Positions 1-8,869 are shown, counted from the first letter of the stretch. The stretch is DNA of 64,000 nucleotides from Candidatus Gastranaerophilales bacterium (GCA_944326525.1 CALVEG010000004.1:1-64000), one strand, 5' to 3'. Translations and numbers: made by a program. Notes: generated by a model from the letters alone, not told the origin.

Positions 1-413
1 GCTTCATATTCAGGGTTTATTACCTGAATTGTGTCGCCGGTGCCAAGTTCACCTAAAACTCCGTATTTTTCCAAAAATTCTTCTAATGTATTTGAATTCT
101 CAAAGTTTGCTGCATCGGTTTCGCTTACTAATATCTGGCCTGCTGAATTTATTAATCCGTATTGATTTTTTAATTCTCCGTAAGTCGTTAATACTGAACC
201 CGTCAACGGCATTGTGATTTTATCACCTGCTGCGTTGTAATAATTATATTGATATTCTGTTTTATTCAAAGCGGCAACGTATTTGTCACTTGCTTTTTGG
301 GTGCTGTCGGATAATCTTATTTTTGCATTTGACAAATATTGCGTTTCAAGCTCGACGTGATTTAATCGCGCCGTTATTGTTAACAATCTTGCCTGTGATG
401 CTGACATTCCCAT
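1..413 (-). CDS. Hypothetical protein, 5' part only (runs off the window start)
   Basis: An open frame on the minus strand starts at ATG 413 and is still open at base 1, giving 137 residues of an incomplete protein. It begins MGMSASQARLLTITARLNHV and continues with a helical, Asn/Gln/Thr-rich stretch. I see no signal peptide or membrane segment. An AAGGA element at 426-430 lies about 12 bases upstream of this ATG; a second ATG at 407 is possible. The N-terminal region loosely recalls filament or hook-associated coiled-coil proteins, but I cannot name a family. It lies downstream of the 6S-like RNA on the same strand, separated from it by a terminator. Confidence 0.75.
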   Translation of the reverse strand, partial: MGMSASQARLLTITARLNHVELETQYLSNAKIRLSDSTQKASDKYVAALNKTEYQYNYYNAAGDKITMPLTGSVLTTYGELKNQYGLINSAGQILVSETDAANFENSNTLEEFLEKYGVLGELGTGDTIQVINPEYE

Positions 414-547
414 TTTTCTGAGGATTCCTTTTTCTTTTCTTGTCGACTTATTCTCTTTATTTGTCGGATTTTTAAGAAAAATTCTTTAATTATACGCAAA
501 ATTGTTACATTTGTTAATATTGGGGTTTGTATTTTTTTATTCATTTT

Positions 548-580
548 AAAAGCACAATTCTAAAAAAGAATTGTGCTTTT
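548..580. terminator. Bidirectional intrinsic terminator
   Basis: A perfect 13-bp inverted repeat (548-560 and 568-580) with a 7-nt loop has A-tracts and T-tracts in its arms. It ends the RNA transcribed leftward from about 748. Confidence 0.8.
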
Positions 581-748
581 GGTGTACGGATGCGATTTTG
601 TTACCTGCTGGTCTCGCAGGTGGGTGAGCGCCTTGACAAATCCGTTTCCCGCTGGCGATTTTAATCGGCGGGTATACTGCAATGTCATTGAGAGTCAACT
701 CTCCCTTTTATAAAAAATGTAGGAACAAAATTGAACACCCGTACAGTA
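548..748 (-). ncRNA. ssrS: Structured small RNA, probably 6S RNA
   Basis: This is a 200-nt non-coding stretch with its own promoter (755-783) and an intrinsic terminator at the 3' end. Its ends pair with each other: GTACGGGTG near the 5' end can form 9 bp with CATCCGTAC near 585-593. Between them are further hairpins: an ACCTGC/GCAGGT stem, a CCCGC/GCGGG stem and a GAGAGT/ACTCTC stem. A rod with a closing stem, a GGGTGTTC element near the 5' side and a GCATCC element near the 3' side resembles the closing region of known 6S RNA, which binds housekeeping RNA polymerase. That it is a structured RNA is well supported; the 6S identity is inference from shape and length. SRP RNA, tmRNA and RNase P motifs were not seen. 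Confidence 0.55.
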
Positions 749-754
749 ATAAGT

Positions 755-783
755 ATTCTAGCACATTATTTTTTATTGTTCAA
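755..783 (-). promoter_or_regulatory. Sigma70-type promoter of the 6S-like RNA
   Basis: On the minus strand, -35 TTGAAC (778-783) is followed by a 17-bp spacer and -10 TAGAAT (755-760). Transcription should start near 748, at the first base of the pairing 5' end of the RNA. Confidence 0.75.
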
Positions 784-801
784 TAGCTCTGAAAGATAAT
801 T

Positions 802-3006
802 TTACCATCTCATCGCCAAAGTTTCAGAAGCTATTTTTTCTGCATCATCACATTTTTTCATTGCAGCTGCAACTCCGGTATAATCATCCTGCGGGCCAGG
901 TAAAACCATATTTTCAGGAGATGGAACATATTTAGGTTTTGCGGGCTGCGGAGTTGACGGCTTTGGAGCTTCCGCTTTTATGTTGCAATCCGGAGAAGGA
1001 ATATAACTATATGAAAGAGTTTGAGGTGCTTGACTGTTGTGAGTCAATTTTGCAGCCGCATCTCTTACCATTGGAGAAGGTGAAGATTGTTTAACATTTA
1101 TAGGGTGAGTACCCGCCGTTGTCTGCAAAAGCGGAGAAGGCTGATTTTGAACAGTCTGCGTTGTTGTGGTTGAAGTCTGTTGACTTGTTCTTGCCTGATT
1201 TACGTATTGATTAATCAAGTTTGACGAAGATTGAGGAACTCGTGGAGGCTGGTTTTGAGCTTGAGCCGCTTTTAATAAAGCTTCTTGAAGTGCCTTTTGC
1301 TGTTCAGGTGAAATCTGAGGGTCTTTTGGTGTTTCTTCCTTATCTTCATCAAGAACTGATTTTGTCGGTTTACCAAAAATTGCGTGTGCACCTTTAGTTG
1401 TTAATTTTGCAAGGAAAGGTGAAACTATTGCTAAAGGTATTGCTATTCTTAATGGAACACCGGCCAAGTTACGGAAGAAATTACCTGATTTCCTTAAAAA
1501 ATTCAAATTCCATTTAGCCGTTGATCTTCTTGCTAAAAGCGTTTCGTTACCGATGTTAATAAATCCGCCGATTTTCTTGAATAGTTTTGTAATCGGATTT
1601 TTAACATTAGCTTTCAACATCTTTTTAAGCTCGGTTTTACGTGCCTTGTATGCTTTTTTATCAGACAACAAACCTGCTTTAACATCATTATTAAACGCTT
1701 CTCTTGCAGCACGGAACTTTTCAACCTGTTCGACTGTCATGCCTGCATATTTCAAACCGCCGACTTTGTGCATTGCAACAATCCCAAGAGGCATTGCCAT
1801 AAAGTAAGTAAAGTCGTTTACAAATCTTTCAGCTAAAGTTTTACCTTTTTCACCTTTCGGAGCTTTTAAGGTATGAATAAGCATATCAGCAAAGATTCCT
1901 GCCTGCATTGCAACGGCAATCTTGCCGCCTGCAAATCTGTTCGTACAACCTTCCAAAAACCAAGACAATGCTTTCGGTAATGCTCGGCCTAGTGCTGTTG
2001 AATTTCCTTTACCTAATGCTGCTTTATATTTATTTAAATATTCTTTAAATGAAACTTCTCGACCAAACATGTGGTGCATAAATTTTCCAAAATTACCGCC
2101 CTTTTTCCAAATGGAAACCTTTATGTCACCGTTTTTGGTCGCTTTTTCAAGCGCTTCCATAACTTTATCAGGATGTGCAACTATATCTTTCTTAACAGAT
2201 TCAAAAGCCTCAACTGAGTCAAATCCCATTTTGCGAACTTTTTTAGCATAAGCGATTTTTTCAAGACCTGCTGTGCCTCTTGTTTTATAAATATGTTCAA
2301 TAAAATCTTGTTTATATCCCAAAAGTTCCAACTCTTTTTTCTGCATCAAAAGCTGTTTTTCTGCAAAAGTCTTACCCTTTAAGGTTTTCTTAAATGCCTC
2401 TATATCAGCTTGCTGCATCCCCAAACTTTCTAATACCTGAGGATTTACGTCTTTTCCTTGTAACCACGAAAATTTATTTCTGTTCTGGCTTGCAGGTTTT
2501 AAATATTCTTCAAACATCTGCTGCATATCCATCGCCAAAAATCCGTGAACACCTTTTCCGGGAGTTTTTGCAAATCCCCATTCCGGCTGTGTCGAATGAT
2601 TTGCCAATGAATAAGCTATGCTGTTTTTCTCAGTCATCCAATGACCGAGATCCTTTGTCTTTTTACCCAAATGGCCAAATATTTCGCCTAACCAAGTCTT
2701 ATTAAATGCATTTGCAACTCTGTCACCAAATGCTCCTAATTTACCAAATGCACTCTTTTCATAATCTACCGCACATTTTTTGTTGAAAACATCCATCCCC
2801 TGCGATATTCCATACCATATCGCAGCCCCTGTTCCCGCATACAAAAGCGGATTTGTTTCCTCATCAGCAGATGCTTTTACACGGTTAGCAATATATGAAT
2901 TGTCTACTCCCTCTTTAATTTTTTCCTTATCAATGCCAACAGGAACCATCTGACCATTCACTGCCTGCATCGGTATATTATATTGTTGATTGTAATTACT
3001 AACCAT
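802..3006 (-). CDS. Large hypothetical protein with Pro/Gln-rich tail
   Basis: A 734-residue protein of no family I recognise. Residues 1-120 are mixed. A lysine-rich helical core follows (about 120-560), with hydrophobic stretches near residues 360-415 and 515-540 (PLRIAIPLAIVSPFLAKL) that could contact membrane. The C-terminal 170 residues are a low-complexity Pro/Gln/Ser/Thr region. There is no signal peptide. The start at 3006 has GGTAGG upstream. It is monocistronic, divergent from the small gene at 3190, and followed by the 6S-like RNA. Some features (glycine-rich hydrophobic core, PxPSPE repeats in the tail) suggest a lineage-specific envelope or scaffold protein, but no function can be assigned. 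Confidence 0.85.
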   Translation of the reverse strand: MVSNYNQQYNIPMQAVNGQMVPVGIDKEKIKEGVDNSYIANRVKASADEETNPLLYAGTGAAIWYGISQGMDVFNKKCAVDYEKSAFGKLGAFGDRVANAFNKTWLGEIFGHLGKKTKDLGHWMTEKNSIAYSLANHSTQPEWGFAKTPGKGVHGFLAMDMQQMFEEYLKPASQNRNKFSWLQGKDVNPQVLESLGMQQADIEAFKKTLKGKTFAEKQLLMQKKELELLGYKQDFIEHIYKTRGTAGLEKIAYAKKVRKMGFDSVEAFESVKKDIVAHPDKVMEALEKATKNGDIKVSIWKKGGNFGKFMHHMFGREVSFKEYLNKYKAALGKGNSTALGRALPKALSWFLEGCTNRFAGGKIAVAMQAGIFADMLIHTLKAPKGEKGKTLAERFVNDFTYFMAMPLGIVAMHKVGGLKYAGMTVEQVEKFRAAREAFNNDVKAGLLSDKKAYKARKTELKKMLKANVKNPITKLFKKIGGFINIGNETLLARRSTAKWNLNFLRKSGNFFRNLAGVPLRIAIPLAIVSPFLAKLTTKGAHAIFGKPTKSVLDEDKEETPKDPQISPEQQKALQEALLKAAQAQNQPPRVPQSSSNLINQYVNQARTSQQTSTTTTQTVQNQPSPLLQTTAGTHPINVKQSSPSPMVRDAAAKLTHNSQAPQTLSYSYIPSPDCNIKAEAPKPSTPQPAKPKYVPSPENMVLPGPQDDYTGVAAAMKKCDDAEKIASETLAMRW

Positions 3007-3134
3007 TTTGCTAACCTACCAAACTCTATATAATTATAAAAACATGTCTTTTGGAAAAATTGCCTGTCTATTTGTATTTTTAAATTAATTGTAAAGTTTT
3101 GTAACAACAAAGTCAAAAACTGAAATTTTTAAAA

Positions 3135-3157
3135 GTGTATATACTTTATATATACAC
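3135..3157. promoter_or_regulatory. AT-rich palindrome upstream of the 54-residue gene
   Basis: A perfect 9-bp inverted repeat (GTGTATATA / TATATACAC) around a 5-bp centre lies 33 bp upstream of the small gene. It overlaps the place where its promoter should be. It could be an operator; as RNA it would form only a weak hairpin. Confidence 0.4.
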
Positions 3158-3189
3158 AAGATGATTTTAAAGAAGAGAGGCTGAGAATT

Positions 3190-3354
3190 ATGGCAGTTGC
3201 AAATTTAGCAAAAATTGATGACAAACTTAAAGATATGTATCAAGACAAGCTTACGGCTCCAGCACCTCAGGCTTACGAAGACAGATCAGAAGTTTTGCTG
3301 GCACAGATGAATTTTATTGCAATGGCAAACAGACAAGCTTTACACTTAATTTAA
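3190..3354 (+). CDS. Small hypothetical protein, 54 aa
   Basis: This short frame starts at ATG 3190 and ends at TAA 3352-3354. GAGAGG lies about 10 bases before the start. The product is acidic-to-neutral and helical, beginning MAVANLAKIDDKLKDMYQDK, with no membrane segment or signal peptide. The gene has its own upstream palindrome and a strong intrinsic terminator 60 bp downstream, so it looks like a genuine single-gene unit and not a chance frame. Function unknown. Confidence 0.65.
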   Translation: MAVANLAKIDDKLKDMYQDKLTAPAPQAYEDRSEVLLAQMNFIAMANRQALHLI

Positions 3355-3415
3355 ATCTAACAATACTTACTATAAAATTTTAACTCCAATTAATTTTTCC
3401 CCTACAAATTTTGTA

Positions 3416-3447
3416 CCTGATTTTCCCCAAAAATCAGGTTTTTTTTT
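3416..3447 (+). terminator. Intrinsic terminator of the 54-aa gene
   Basis: CCTGATTTT pairs with AAAATCAGG across a short CCCCA loop, followed by nine T residues. Confidence 0.85.
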
Positions 3448-3480
3448 GTACACGAAGTGTACTTTTTAATCTTATAAACC

Positions 3481-4215
3481 CTAAATTATTTGTTCCTTAA
3501 TTTTTTCTGAAATCGCATTTCGCGCCTTAATCTCCGGCAAATTCGCATAATCTTTAGGATTTATCGCCTCTTTTACTTCAAAATTAAATTCCGCTGTTTT
3601 TTCTCCCATATCACAGAATAATTGTCCCTTTTGAAGAAATGGGAAATTCGTTGTAATTTTAACGGGAATTATTTCTACACCTGAATTAAGTGCAATAGCG
3701 GCTGGCCCTTTATGAATTTTAAAATCTTCATCAGGCTTGGTTCGAGTTCCTGAAGGAAATATTACTATATTAAAACCTTCTGAAAGATATTTTGCTGAAT
3801 CTTCCTTTAATTTTTCAAGATCAATATCATTAATTATATAAATTGATTTTACAATATTTCTAAAAAACGGATTTTTAAGAGTTGCCTTTTTAGCAAGACA
3901 AGTTGATTTTGGGATTAATCCTATCAATATAACGATATCTATAAAAGTCGGATGATTAGCTACAATTATTTTCCCCGATAAATTTTCCAGCTTTTCCCGC
4001 TGGGGAATTTCTATACCAATAATCTTTATTTTCATAAGAAGCCGAATAAAGAAATTCCAAGCCCTATGAACAACTTCAGAATACGCTTTTTTTTGTTCAT
4101 TTTCAGGCAGCGCAAAATGTATATATGGGAAAATTACAAAACTTATAATCCCAGCTCCAAAACCGAAAAAAGCAAAACATAACACCCCGAGAAATGAGCG
4201 CCAAAGTCTTATCAT
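3481..4215 (-). CDS. Lysophospholipid/1-acylglycerol-phosphate acyltransferase-like protein
   Basis: A 244-residue membrane-associated acyltransferase of the PlsC (LPLAT) family. It has an N-terminal hydrophobic helix (about residues 8-32). The catalytic H-x4-D motif is visible as NHPTFID (His88, Asp93), and a glycerophosphate-binding-like FPSGTRT motif lies about 65 residues later. It overlaps the end of the chain-length-factor gene by 4 bp on the same strand, so the two are translationally coupled. PlsC-like acyltransferases are regular members of aryl polyene clusters, where they are thought to place the polyene chain on a lipid carrier. That role is favoured here by context; general phospholipid synthesis is the alternative. 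Confidence 0.85.
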   Translation of the reverse strand: MIRLWRSFLGVLCFAFFGFGAGIISFVIFPYIHFALPENEQKKAYSEVVHRAWNFFIRLLMKIKIIGIEIPQREKLENLSGKIIVANHPTFIDIVILIGLIPKSTCLAKKATLKNPFFRNIVKSIYIINDIDLEKLKEDSAKYLSEGFNIVIFPSGTRTKPDEDFKIHKGPAAIALNSGVEIIPVKITTNFPFLQKGQLFCDMGEKTAEFNFEVKEAINPKDYANLPEIKARNAISEKIKEQII

Positions 4216-4805
4216 CCAACTCTCCTTATTGCATAATATGGCGCAACAAATTCTGACGCTTCTTTACTTAAAAATTTCACAAATCTTTCATATTCATTAG
4301 CTTGTAAAGATTTTTCAGAAAGAATTAATTCAACTTCATCAGCATCTGTTTGAGGCTCTTTACCTATTAAGCAAGCAGCCCCGCTCAATTCCGGCAATGT
4401 ATCAACATAAACAAAAAGTGTTTTTTCCGTTTCCAATATAGCATCCAAAAAACCTGCACTTAAACTGTTTTCACTTGCTGATATTGCGTTATACTTATTT
4501 TTTATACTCTTAAACAGCGAAAAAGCTCCGATTGAAGCATTATGAACAGAAGAACCAAATGAAATCGGTGAAACTTCACCATCTGCAGTGTATTGAGAAA
4601 TTAAGCTTTCAAGCCTGTCTAATTCACCAAATTGTGAAGCAAACACAAGATTAACATCAGTTCCGTCATAACACTCGTTTAACAGAGCAAAAGTAATCCG
4701 TGCAATCGGGCTTAACTTTCTTCTCGTCATCATAGGCACAAAAGACAAATCAAGCTTTTCGTTTTTTAAAACTGATGTCTTATATATAAAAAATTTCTGA
4801 TTCAT
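4212..4805 (-). CDS. Beta-ketoacyl synthase chain-length-factor-like protein
   Basis: A 197-residue protein matching the short ketoacyl-synthase-like chain length factor family (Ketoacyl-synt_2 type). It has an N-terminal SPIARITFALLNE region, a FASQFGELDR segment and SFGSSVHNASIGAFSLF where a true synthase would have its substrate tunnel. There is no catalytic Cys-His-His triad, as expected for a factor that pairs with an active synthase. It is divergent from the ketosynthase gene at 4835 with only 29 bp between starts, and overlaps the acyltransferase gene by 4 bp. This family is characteristic of aryl polyene and related clusters. Confidence 0.8.
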   Translation of the reverse strand: MNQKFFIYKTSVLKNEKLDLSFVPMMTRRKLSPIARITFALLNECYDGTDVNLVFASQFGELDRLESLISQYTADGEVSPISFGSSVHNASIGAFSLFKSIKNKYNAISASENSLSAGFLDAILETEKTLFVYVDTLPELSGAACLIGKEPQTDADEVELILSEKSLQANEYERFVKFLSKEASEFVAPYYAIRRVG

Positions 4806-4834
4806 GTTAACATATTATTATAGTTGGAGAGAAA

Positions 4835-5959
4835 ATGCAAAGCGGAATTTCTATAACAAGTTACGATGCAATATGCAACCTCGGAAATAACATTGACGAG
4901 ATTTTTGAAAATGCTCTTAAAGGTTCAAACGAATTTTTAAGTCCGCTTGAAGACATCGTAAAAGACAAAAAATTTTATTTTGGAAAAGTAAACTGTGACC
5001 TCCCGCAAATTAAAGATGAAAGATTTAACCTGCGTGTAAACAGGCTTCTCTTGCATCTTTTGAACAATATGGAAGAAAATCTTGAACAACTTTTCAAAAA
5101 ATATCCAAAATCAAGAATCGGTACAGTAATTGCAACTACAAATTCCGGTATTGAAGAATACGAAAAATCCCATAACAAAAAACACTTTGAAATCGGGAAT
5201 CCGGCTGAATTTATAAAATATCAATTAGGACTTGAAAGTTTTTATACAAGCGTTTCAACAGCCTGCTCATCAGGAATAAAAGCATTTGCGACGGCAAGAA
5301 AACTTATATCTAACGGGATTTGTGATGCGGTAATCGTGGGTGGAACTGATGCCCTTTCAAAACTTCCTGTTTTCGGATTTCATTCTTTGGAAATTTTATC
5401 CGAAACCAAAACAAACCCGTTTTCCAAAAACAGAAACGGAATAAACCTTGGTGAAGGCGCTGCACTTTTCATTGTAGAAAAAGCCGTAAATGGAATTAAG
5501 ATAAAAGGAATAGGCGAAACCTCCGACGCATACCATTCAGCAACCCCCGATCCAAAAGGAATAGAAGCGGAAAGAGCTATGAAAATTGCCCTAAAAGAAG
5601 CAAACCTTGTTCCGGACGCAATAGACTACATAAATTTACACGGAACGGGAACAAAAACAAACGACCTTATGGAAGCAAATGCCGTATACAATCTTTTGGG
5701 TTGCTGTACAGAGGTAAGTGCTACAAAACCACTTACAGGACATTGTCTTGGGGCAGCAGCGTCAATAGAAACAGCCCTATGCTGTCACATAATTAAAAAT
5801 AACACAATAATTCCTCACGTATATGATGGTGAATACGATTACGCATTGCCTGATATAAACTTGATTACAAAACCAGTTAACAAAAAAATAGATAATGTTT
5901 TGTGTAATGCCTTTGGATTTGGCGGAACGAATGCAGTTATGATATTGGGGAGAGAATAA
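4835..5959 (+). CDS. Beta-ketoacyl-ACP synthase (first ketosynthase of the cluster)
   Basis: A 374-residue thiolase-fold ketosynthase with an intact catalytic triad: Cys144 in STACSSG, His269 in NLHGTGTKTND and His303 in KPLTGHCLGAA. It ends in the usual NAFGFGGTNA motif. The enzyme condenses malonyl-ACP with a growing acyl chain. TTGGAGAG precedes the start. It opens a tight operon (2-bp gap, then 8-bp and 4-bp overlaps) with a dehydratase, a reductase and a second synthase. That gene set is the chain-building core of an aryl polyene-type pathway. It is somewhat shorter than FabF (about 410). Confidence 0.88.
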   Translation: MQSGISITSYDAICNLGNNIDEIFENALKGSNEFLSPLEDIVKDKKFYFGKVNCDLPQIKDERFNLRVNRLLLHLLNNMEENLEQLFKKYPKSRIGTVIATTNSGIEEYEKSHNKKHFEIGNPAEFIKYQLGLESFYTSVSTACSSGIKAFATARKLISNGICDAVIVGGTDALSKLPVFGFHSLEILSETKTNPFSKNRNGINLGEGAALFIVEKAVNGIKIKGIGETSDAYHSATPDPKGIEAERAMKIALKEANLVPDAIDYINLHGTGTKTNDLMEANAVYNLLGCCTEVSATKPLTGHCLGAAASIETALCCHIIKNNTIIPHVYDGEYDYALPDINLITKPVNKKIDNVLCNAFGFGGTNAVMILGRE

Positions 5960-5961
5960 TT

Positions 5962-6414
5962 ATGAACTATGATTTAGAAAAAGTTCTACCGCACAACCAC
6001 CCGATTATATTGATTGACGAAATTCTTGACTACAATCTTGAAGATCGTACAGCAAGCACTCTTGTCAAAATATATGAAGACAAAATGTTTTTCGATAAAA
6101 CTATTAACGGAATTTCTCCTATAGTCGGAATTGAGTTTATGGCACAAACTCTCGGCTGCTATTCATATTTTAAAAACAACAACAAAACACCGAAAATCGG
6201 ATTTTTACTAGGCACAAGATTATATAAAAACCACATTGAATGCTTTGAAAACGGTAAAGAATACCGAGTAGAGGCCAAAGAAGTTTTTTCAGATACCGAA
6301 CTTGTTTCGTTTGAATGTTTTATTTATAATGGAGATGAAATTTGCGCCGAGGCAAGCATAAACGCATATATGCCGGCAAATCAGATAAATCTTATAGGTA
6401 TGCTTAATGTCTAA
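5962..6414 (+). CDS. 3-hydroxyacyl-ACP dehydratase, ApeP/FabZ-like
   Basis: A 150-residue hot-dog-fold protein. Near the N-terminus VLPHNHPIILIDEIL resembles the LPH-x-PMxLID motif of aryl polyene dehydratases. A central GIEFMAQTLGCYSYF corresponds to the helix carrying the catalytic acidic residue. It would remove water from the 3-hydroxyacyl chain; repeated use without an enoyl reductase gives conjugated double bonds. It starts 2 bp after the first ketosynthase and overlaps the reductase gene by 8 bp. No enoyl-ACP reductase gene is seen in the cluster, consistent with polyene rather than saturated products. Confidence 0.82.
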   Translation: MNYDLEKVLPHNHPIILIDEILDYNLEDRTASTLVKIYEDKMFFDKTINGISPIVGIEFMAQTLGCYSYFKNNNKTPKIGFLLGTRLYKNHIECFENGKEYRVEAKEVFSDTELVSFECFIYNGDEICAEASINAYMPANQINLIGMLNV

Positions 6415-7135
6415 ATATGTATTAGTAACAGGTTCAAGCCGCGGAATAGGAAGAGAAGTTGCAATATATCTTGCAAAGAACGGTTTTGATATTGTTCTTC
6501 ACTGTAACAGCAATCTTCAAAAGGCACAAGAAACCGCAGAAGAAATAAAAAATCTTGGGCAAAATACCAGAATTTTGCAGTTCGACACTTCAAAAAGAGA
6601 ACAGTGCAAAGAAATTCTGACAAAAGATATAGAAGAAAACGGCTGTTATTACGGAGTTGTTTTAAACGCAGGAATTTCTCGCGACAACGTATTTCCGGCG
6701 ATGGAAGATAAGGAATGGGATGATGTTTTAAACACAAACCTCGGAGGATTTTATAATATTCTAAGACCAGTTGTAATGCCGATGATATCTTCAAGAATTA
6801 AAGGAAGAATTGTCACAATGTCTTCAATTTCAGGACTTTGCGGGAACAGAGGTCAGGTAAATTACAGCGCCTCAAAAGCTGGAATAATAGGAGCAACAAA
6901 AGCACTTGCACTTGAACTTGCCAAAAGAGGAATTACGGTAAACTGTGTCGCCCCAGGGGTTATTGAATCGGATATGACCAAAAATCTTCCTGCTGATGAG
7001 CTTAAAAAAGCAATTCCAATGAGACGTTTCGGCTCGCCAAAAGAAGTCGCAAGCCTTGTTAATTACTTGATGAGCGAGGATGCCTCCTACATAACAGGTC
7101 AGGTAATCTCAGTAAACGGAGGACTTTACCAATGA
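6407..7135 (+). CDS. fabG: 3-oxoacyl-ACP reductase (SDR family, FabG-like)
   Basis: A 242-residue short-chain dehydrogenase. The nucleotide-binding motif TGSSRGIG is at residues 8-15, NAGISRD follows, and the catalytic Ser and Tyr-x3-Lys lie in SSISG and YSASKAG. The C-terminus (SEDASYITGQVISVNGGLYQ) is typical of FabG. It reduces the 3-oxoacyl-ACP made by the ketosynthases using NADPH. It overlaps the dehydratase by 8 bp and the second ketosynthase by 4 bp, so it is most likely the dedicated reductase of this cluster and not the housekeeping FabG. Confidence 0.88.
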   Translation: MSKYVLVTGSSRGIGREVAIYLAKNGFDIVLHCNSNLQKAQETAEEIKNLGQNTRILQFDTSKREQCKEILTKDIEENGCYYGVVLNAGISRDNVFPAMEDKEWDDVLNTNLGGFYNILRPVVMPMISSRIKGRIVTMSSISGLCGNRGQVNYSASKAGIIGATKALALELAKRGITVNCVAPGVIESDMTKNLPADELKKAIPMRRFGSPKEVASLVNYLMSEDASYITGQVISVNGGLYQ

Positions 7136-8355
7136 GGCGTGTTGTAGTAACAGGTATGGCGCTTGCAAGTCCCTTAGGGTGCGATGTAAAAGGTGCATTT
7201 GAAAGATTAAAAACTTATAAAAATTGTGTTAAATATACTCCTGAACTTGAACAGTACAGAAGATTAAACACAAAACTTTCAACACCAGTTCAAGGCTTTG
7301 TAATCCCAGAACACTACACAAGGAAAGTAACCCGCACAATGGGCGAAATTGCTCTAATGAGTGTTGCAACGACAGAAAAAGCTCTTGAAGATGCAGGGCT
7401 TTTAAATGATGAAATTATCTCAAACGGCAAAACAGGAGTTTCTTACGGATCCTCATCAGGCTCAATCTCAACTCTGATTGATTTTTACGCAATGGAAGTA
7501 GATAAAGAAGTTAAAAATCTCAATTCGGGTTCTTATGTAAAAATGATGTCCCAAACAGCTGCTGTAAATATTTCGCTTTATTTTAAGACAAAAGGCAGAC
7601 TAATCCCGACGTCTTCTGCCTGCACATCAGGCTCAATGGGTATCGGAGCAGCTTATGAAGCAATAAAAGACGGATATCAAACAATTATGATATCAGGCGG
7701 AGCGGAAGAACTTCAACCGACTCATATTGCAATTTTTGATACACTTTATGCCACAAGCCTAAAAAATGACACACCTGAACTTACACCTTCTCCATTTGAC
7801 AAAAACCGTGACGGGCTTGTAATCGGTGCAGGTGCAGGAACATTAATTCTTGAAGAATATGAGCACGCTAAAAAGCGCGGAGCCAAAATTTATGCAGAAA
7901 TCATAGGCTACGGAAACACAACTGACGGAACCCATATAACTAATCCAAATCCTGAAACTATGGGAAATGCAATGACTGAAGCTTTAAAATACGCACAGAT
8001 TTCTTCAGATGAAATAGGTTACATAAACGCCCACGGCACAGCAACAATCCAAGGAGATACTGCAGAAAGTGTTGCAACTTATAACGTGTTCAAGCGTGAT
8101 GTTCCGATAAGTTCACTAAAAAGCTACACAGGACATACACTTGGTGCCTGCGGCGCAATAGAAGCAATAATGACAATTGAGATGATGAACAACAACTGGT
8201 ATCATCCGACGCTTAACCTTAACGAAGTCGACGAAAATTGTGCGCCCCTTGGTTATATAAAAAAAGAAGGGGTTGAAATGGATAACAAAATTGTAATGTC
8301 AAACAACTTTGCCTTCGGCGGAATTAACACATCTTTGATATTCAAAAAAATTTAA
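7132..8355 (+). CDS. Beta-ketoacyl-ACP synthase (second ketosynthase of the cluster)
   Basis: A 407-residue FabF/FabB-like ketosynthase with a complete triad: Cys164 in SSACTSG, His301 in INAHGTAT and His335 in KSYTGHTLGA. It ends NNFAFGGINTSLIF. It overlaps fabG by 4 bp (ATGAG), the fourth gene in a row without a gap. Two complete ketosynthases plus a separate chain-length factor match the make-up of aryl polyene clusters. Carrier protein, activating ligase, ammonia-lyase, thioesterase and exporter genes of that pathway are not in the window. Confidence 0.88.
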   Translation: MRRVVVTGMALASPLGCDVKGAFERLKTYKNCVKYTPELEQYRRLNTKLSTPVQGFVIPEHYTRKVTRTMGEIALMSVATTEKALEDAGLLNDEIISNGKTGVSYGSSSGSISTLIDFYAMEVDKEVKNLNSGSYVKMMSQTAAVNISLYFKTKGRLIPTSSACTSGSMGIGAAYEAIKDGYQTIMISGGAEELQPTHIAIFDTLYATSLKNDTPELTPSPFDKNRDGLVIGAGAGTLILEEYEHAKKRGAKIYAEIIGYGNTTDGTHITNPNPETMGNAMTEALKYAQISSDEIGYINAHGTATIQGDTAESVATYNVFKRDVPISSLKSYTGHTLGACGAIEAIMTIEMMNNNWYHPTLNLNEVDENCAPLGYIKKEGVEMDNKIVMSNNFAFGGINTSLIFKKI

Positions 8356-8383
8356 TATTCATTAAAAAGAAAGTCTAAATATA

Positions 8384-8725
8384 ATGAAAAAAGTTAAAAT
8401 TACAGTTCTCAAAACAACACTTGATAAAGAACTTGCAGAACAATACGGAGTAGAAGGCCTAACATCATGTCCAATGATGAAAACAGGACAAATATTTTAC
8501 GCAGATTATGCAAAACCAAACGGTTTTTGTGATGAGGCTTGGAAAGCAATTTATCAATATGTTTTTGCACTTGCTCATGGCGCAGAAAAAGATGTTTTTT
8601 ACTTTGGTGATTGGATAAAAGAACCCGGAGTGGCAATATGCAGCTGTAATGATGGACTTAGACCAGTAATTTTTAAACTTGAAGCAACTGATAAAATTTC
8701 AAAAATTGATTACACTCCAGTTTGA
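8384..8725 (+). CDS. TIGR04076 family protein
   Basis: A 113-residue protein matching the TIGR04076 family by its conserved blocks: CPMMKTGQIF, PNGFCDEAWKAIYQYVFAL and CNDGLRPVIFKLE. Several conserved Cys (GLTSCPM, NGFCDEA, AICSCND) suggest metal or disulfide chemistry, but the family has no established function. It lies 28 bp after the ketosynthase on the same strand and may be read through from that operon. The start has only a weak AAAGAAAG element in front. No membrane segment. Confidence 0.8.
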   Translation: MKKVKITVLKTTLDKELAEQYGVEGLTSCPMMKTGQIFYADYAKPNGFCDEAWKAIYQYVFALAHGAEKDVFYFGDWIKEPGVAICSCNDGLRPVIFKLEATDKISKIDYTPV

Positions 8726-8869
8726 TAAAATTTATAATTTGTTTAAATAATAAAAACTACGAATTAGTCTACACTTGAAAAAAAAGTCCTGTTTTGCTAA
8801 TTTATTTAGTATAAGAGAGTAACTGGCGAAATATTAAAAATTCCGTTAATTTTCAGAATTGGAGAAAGA

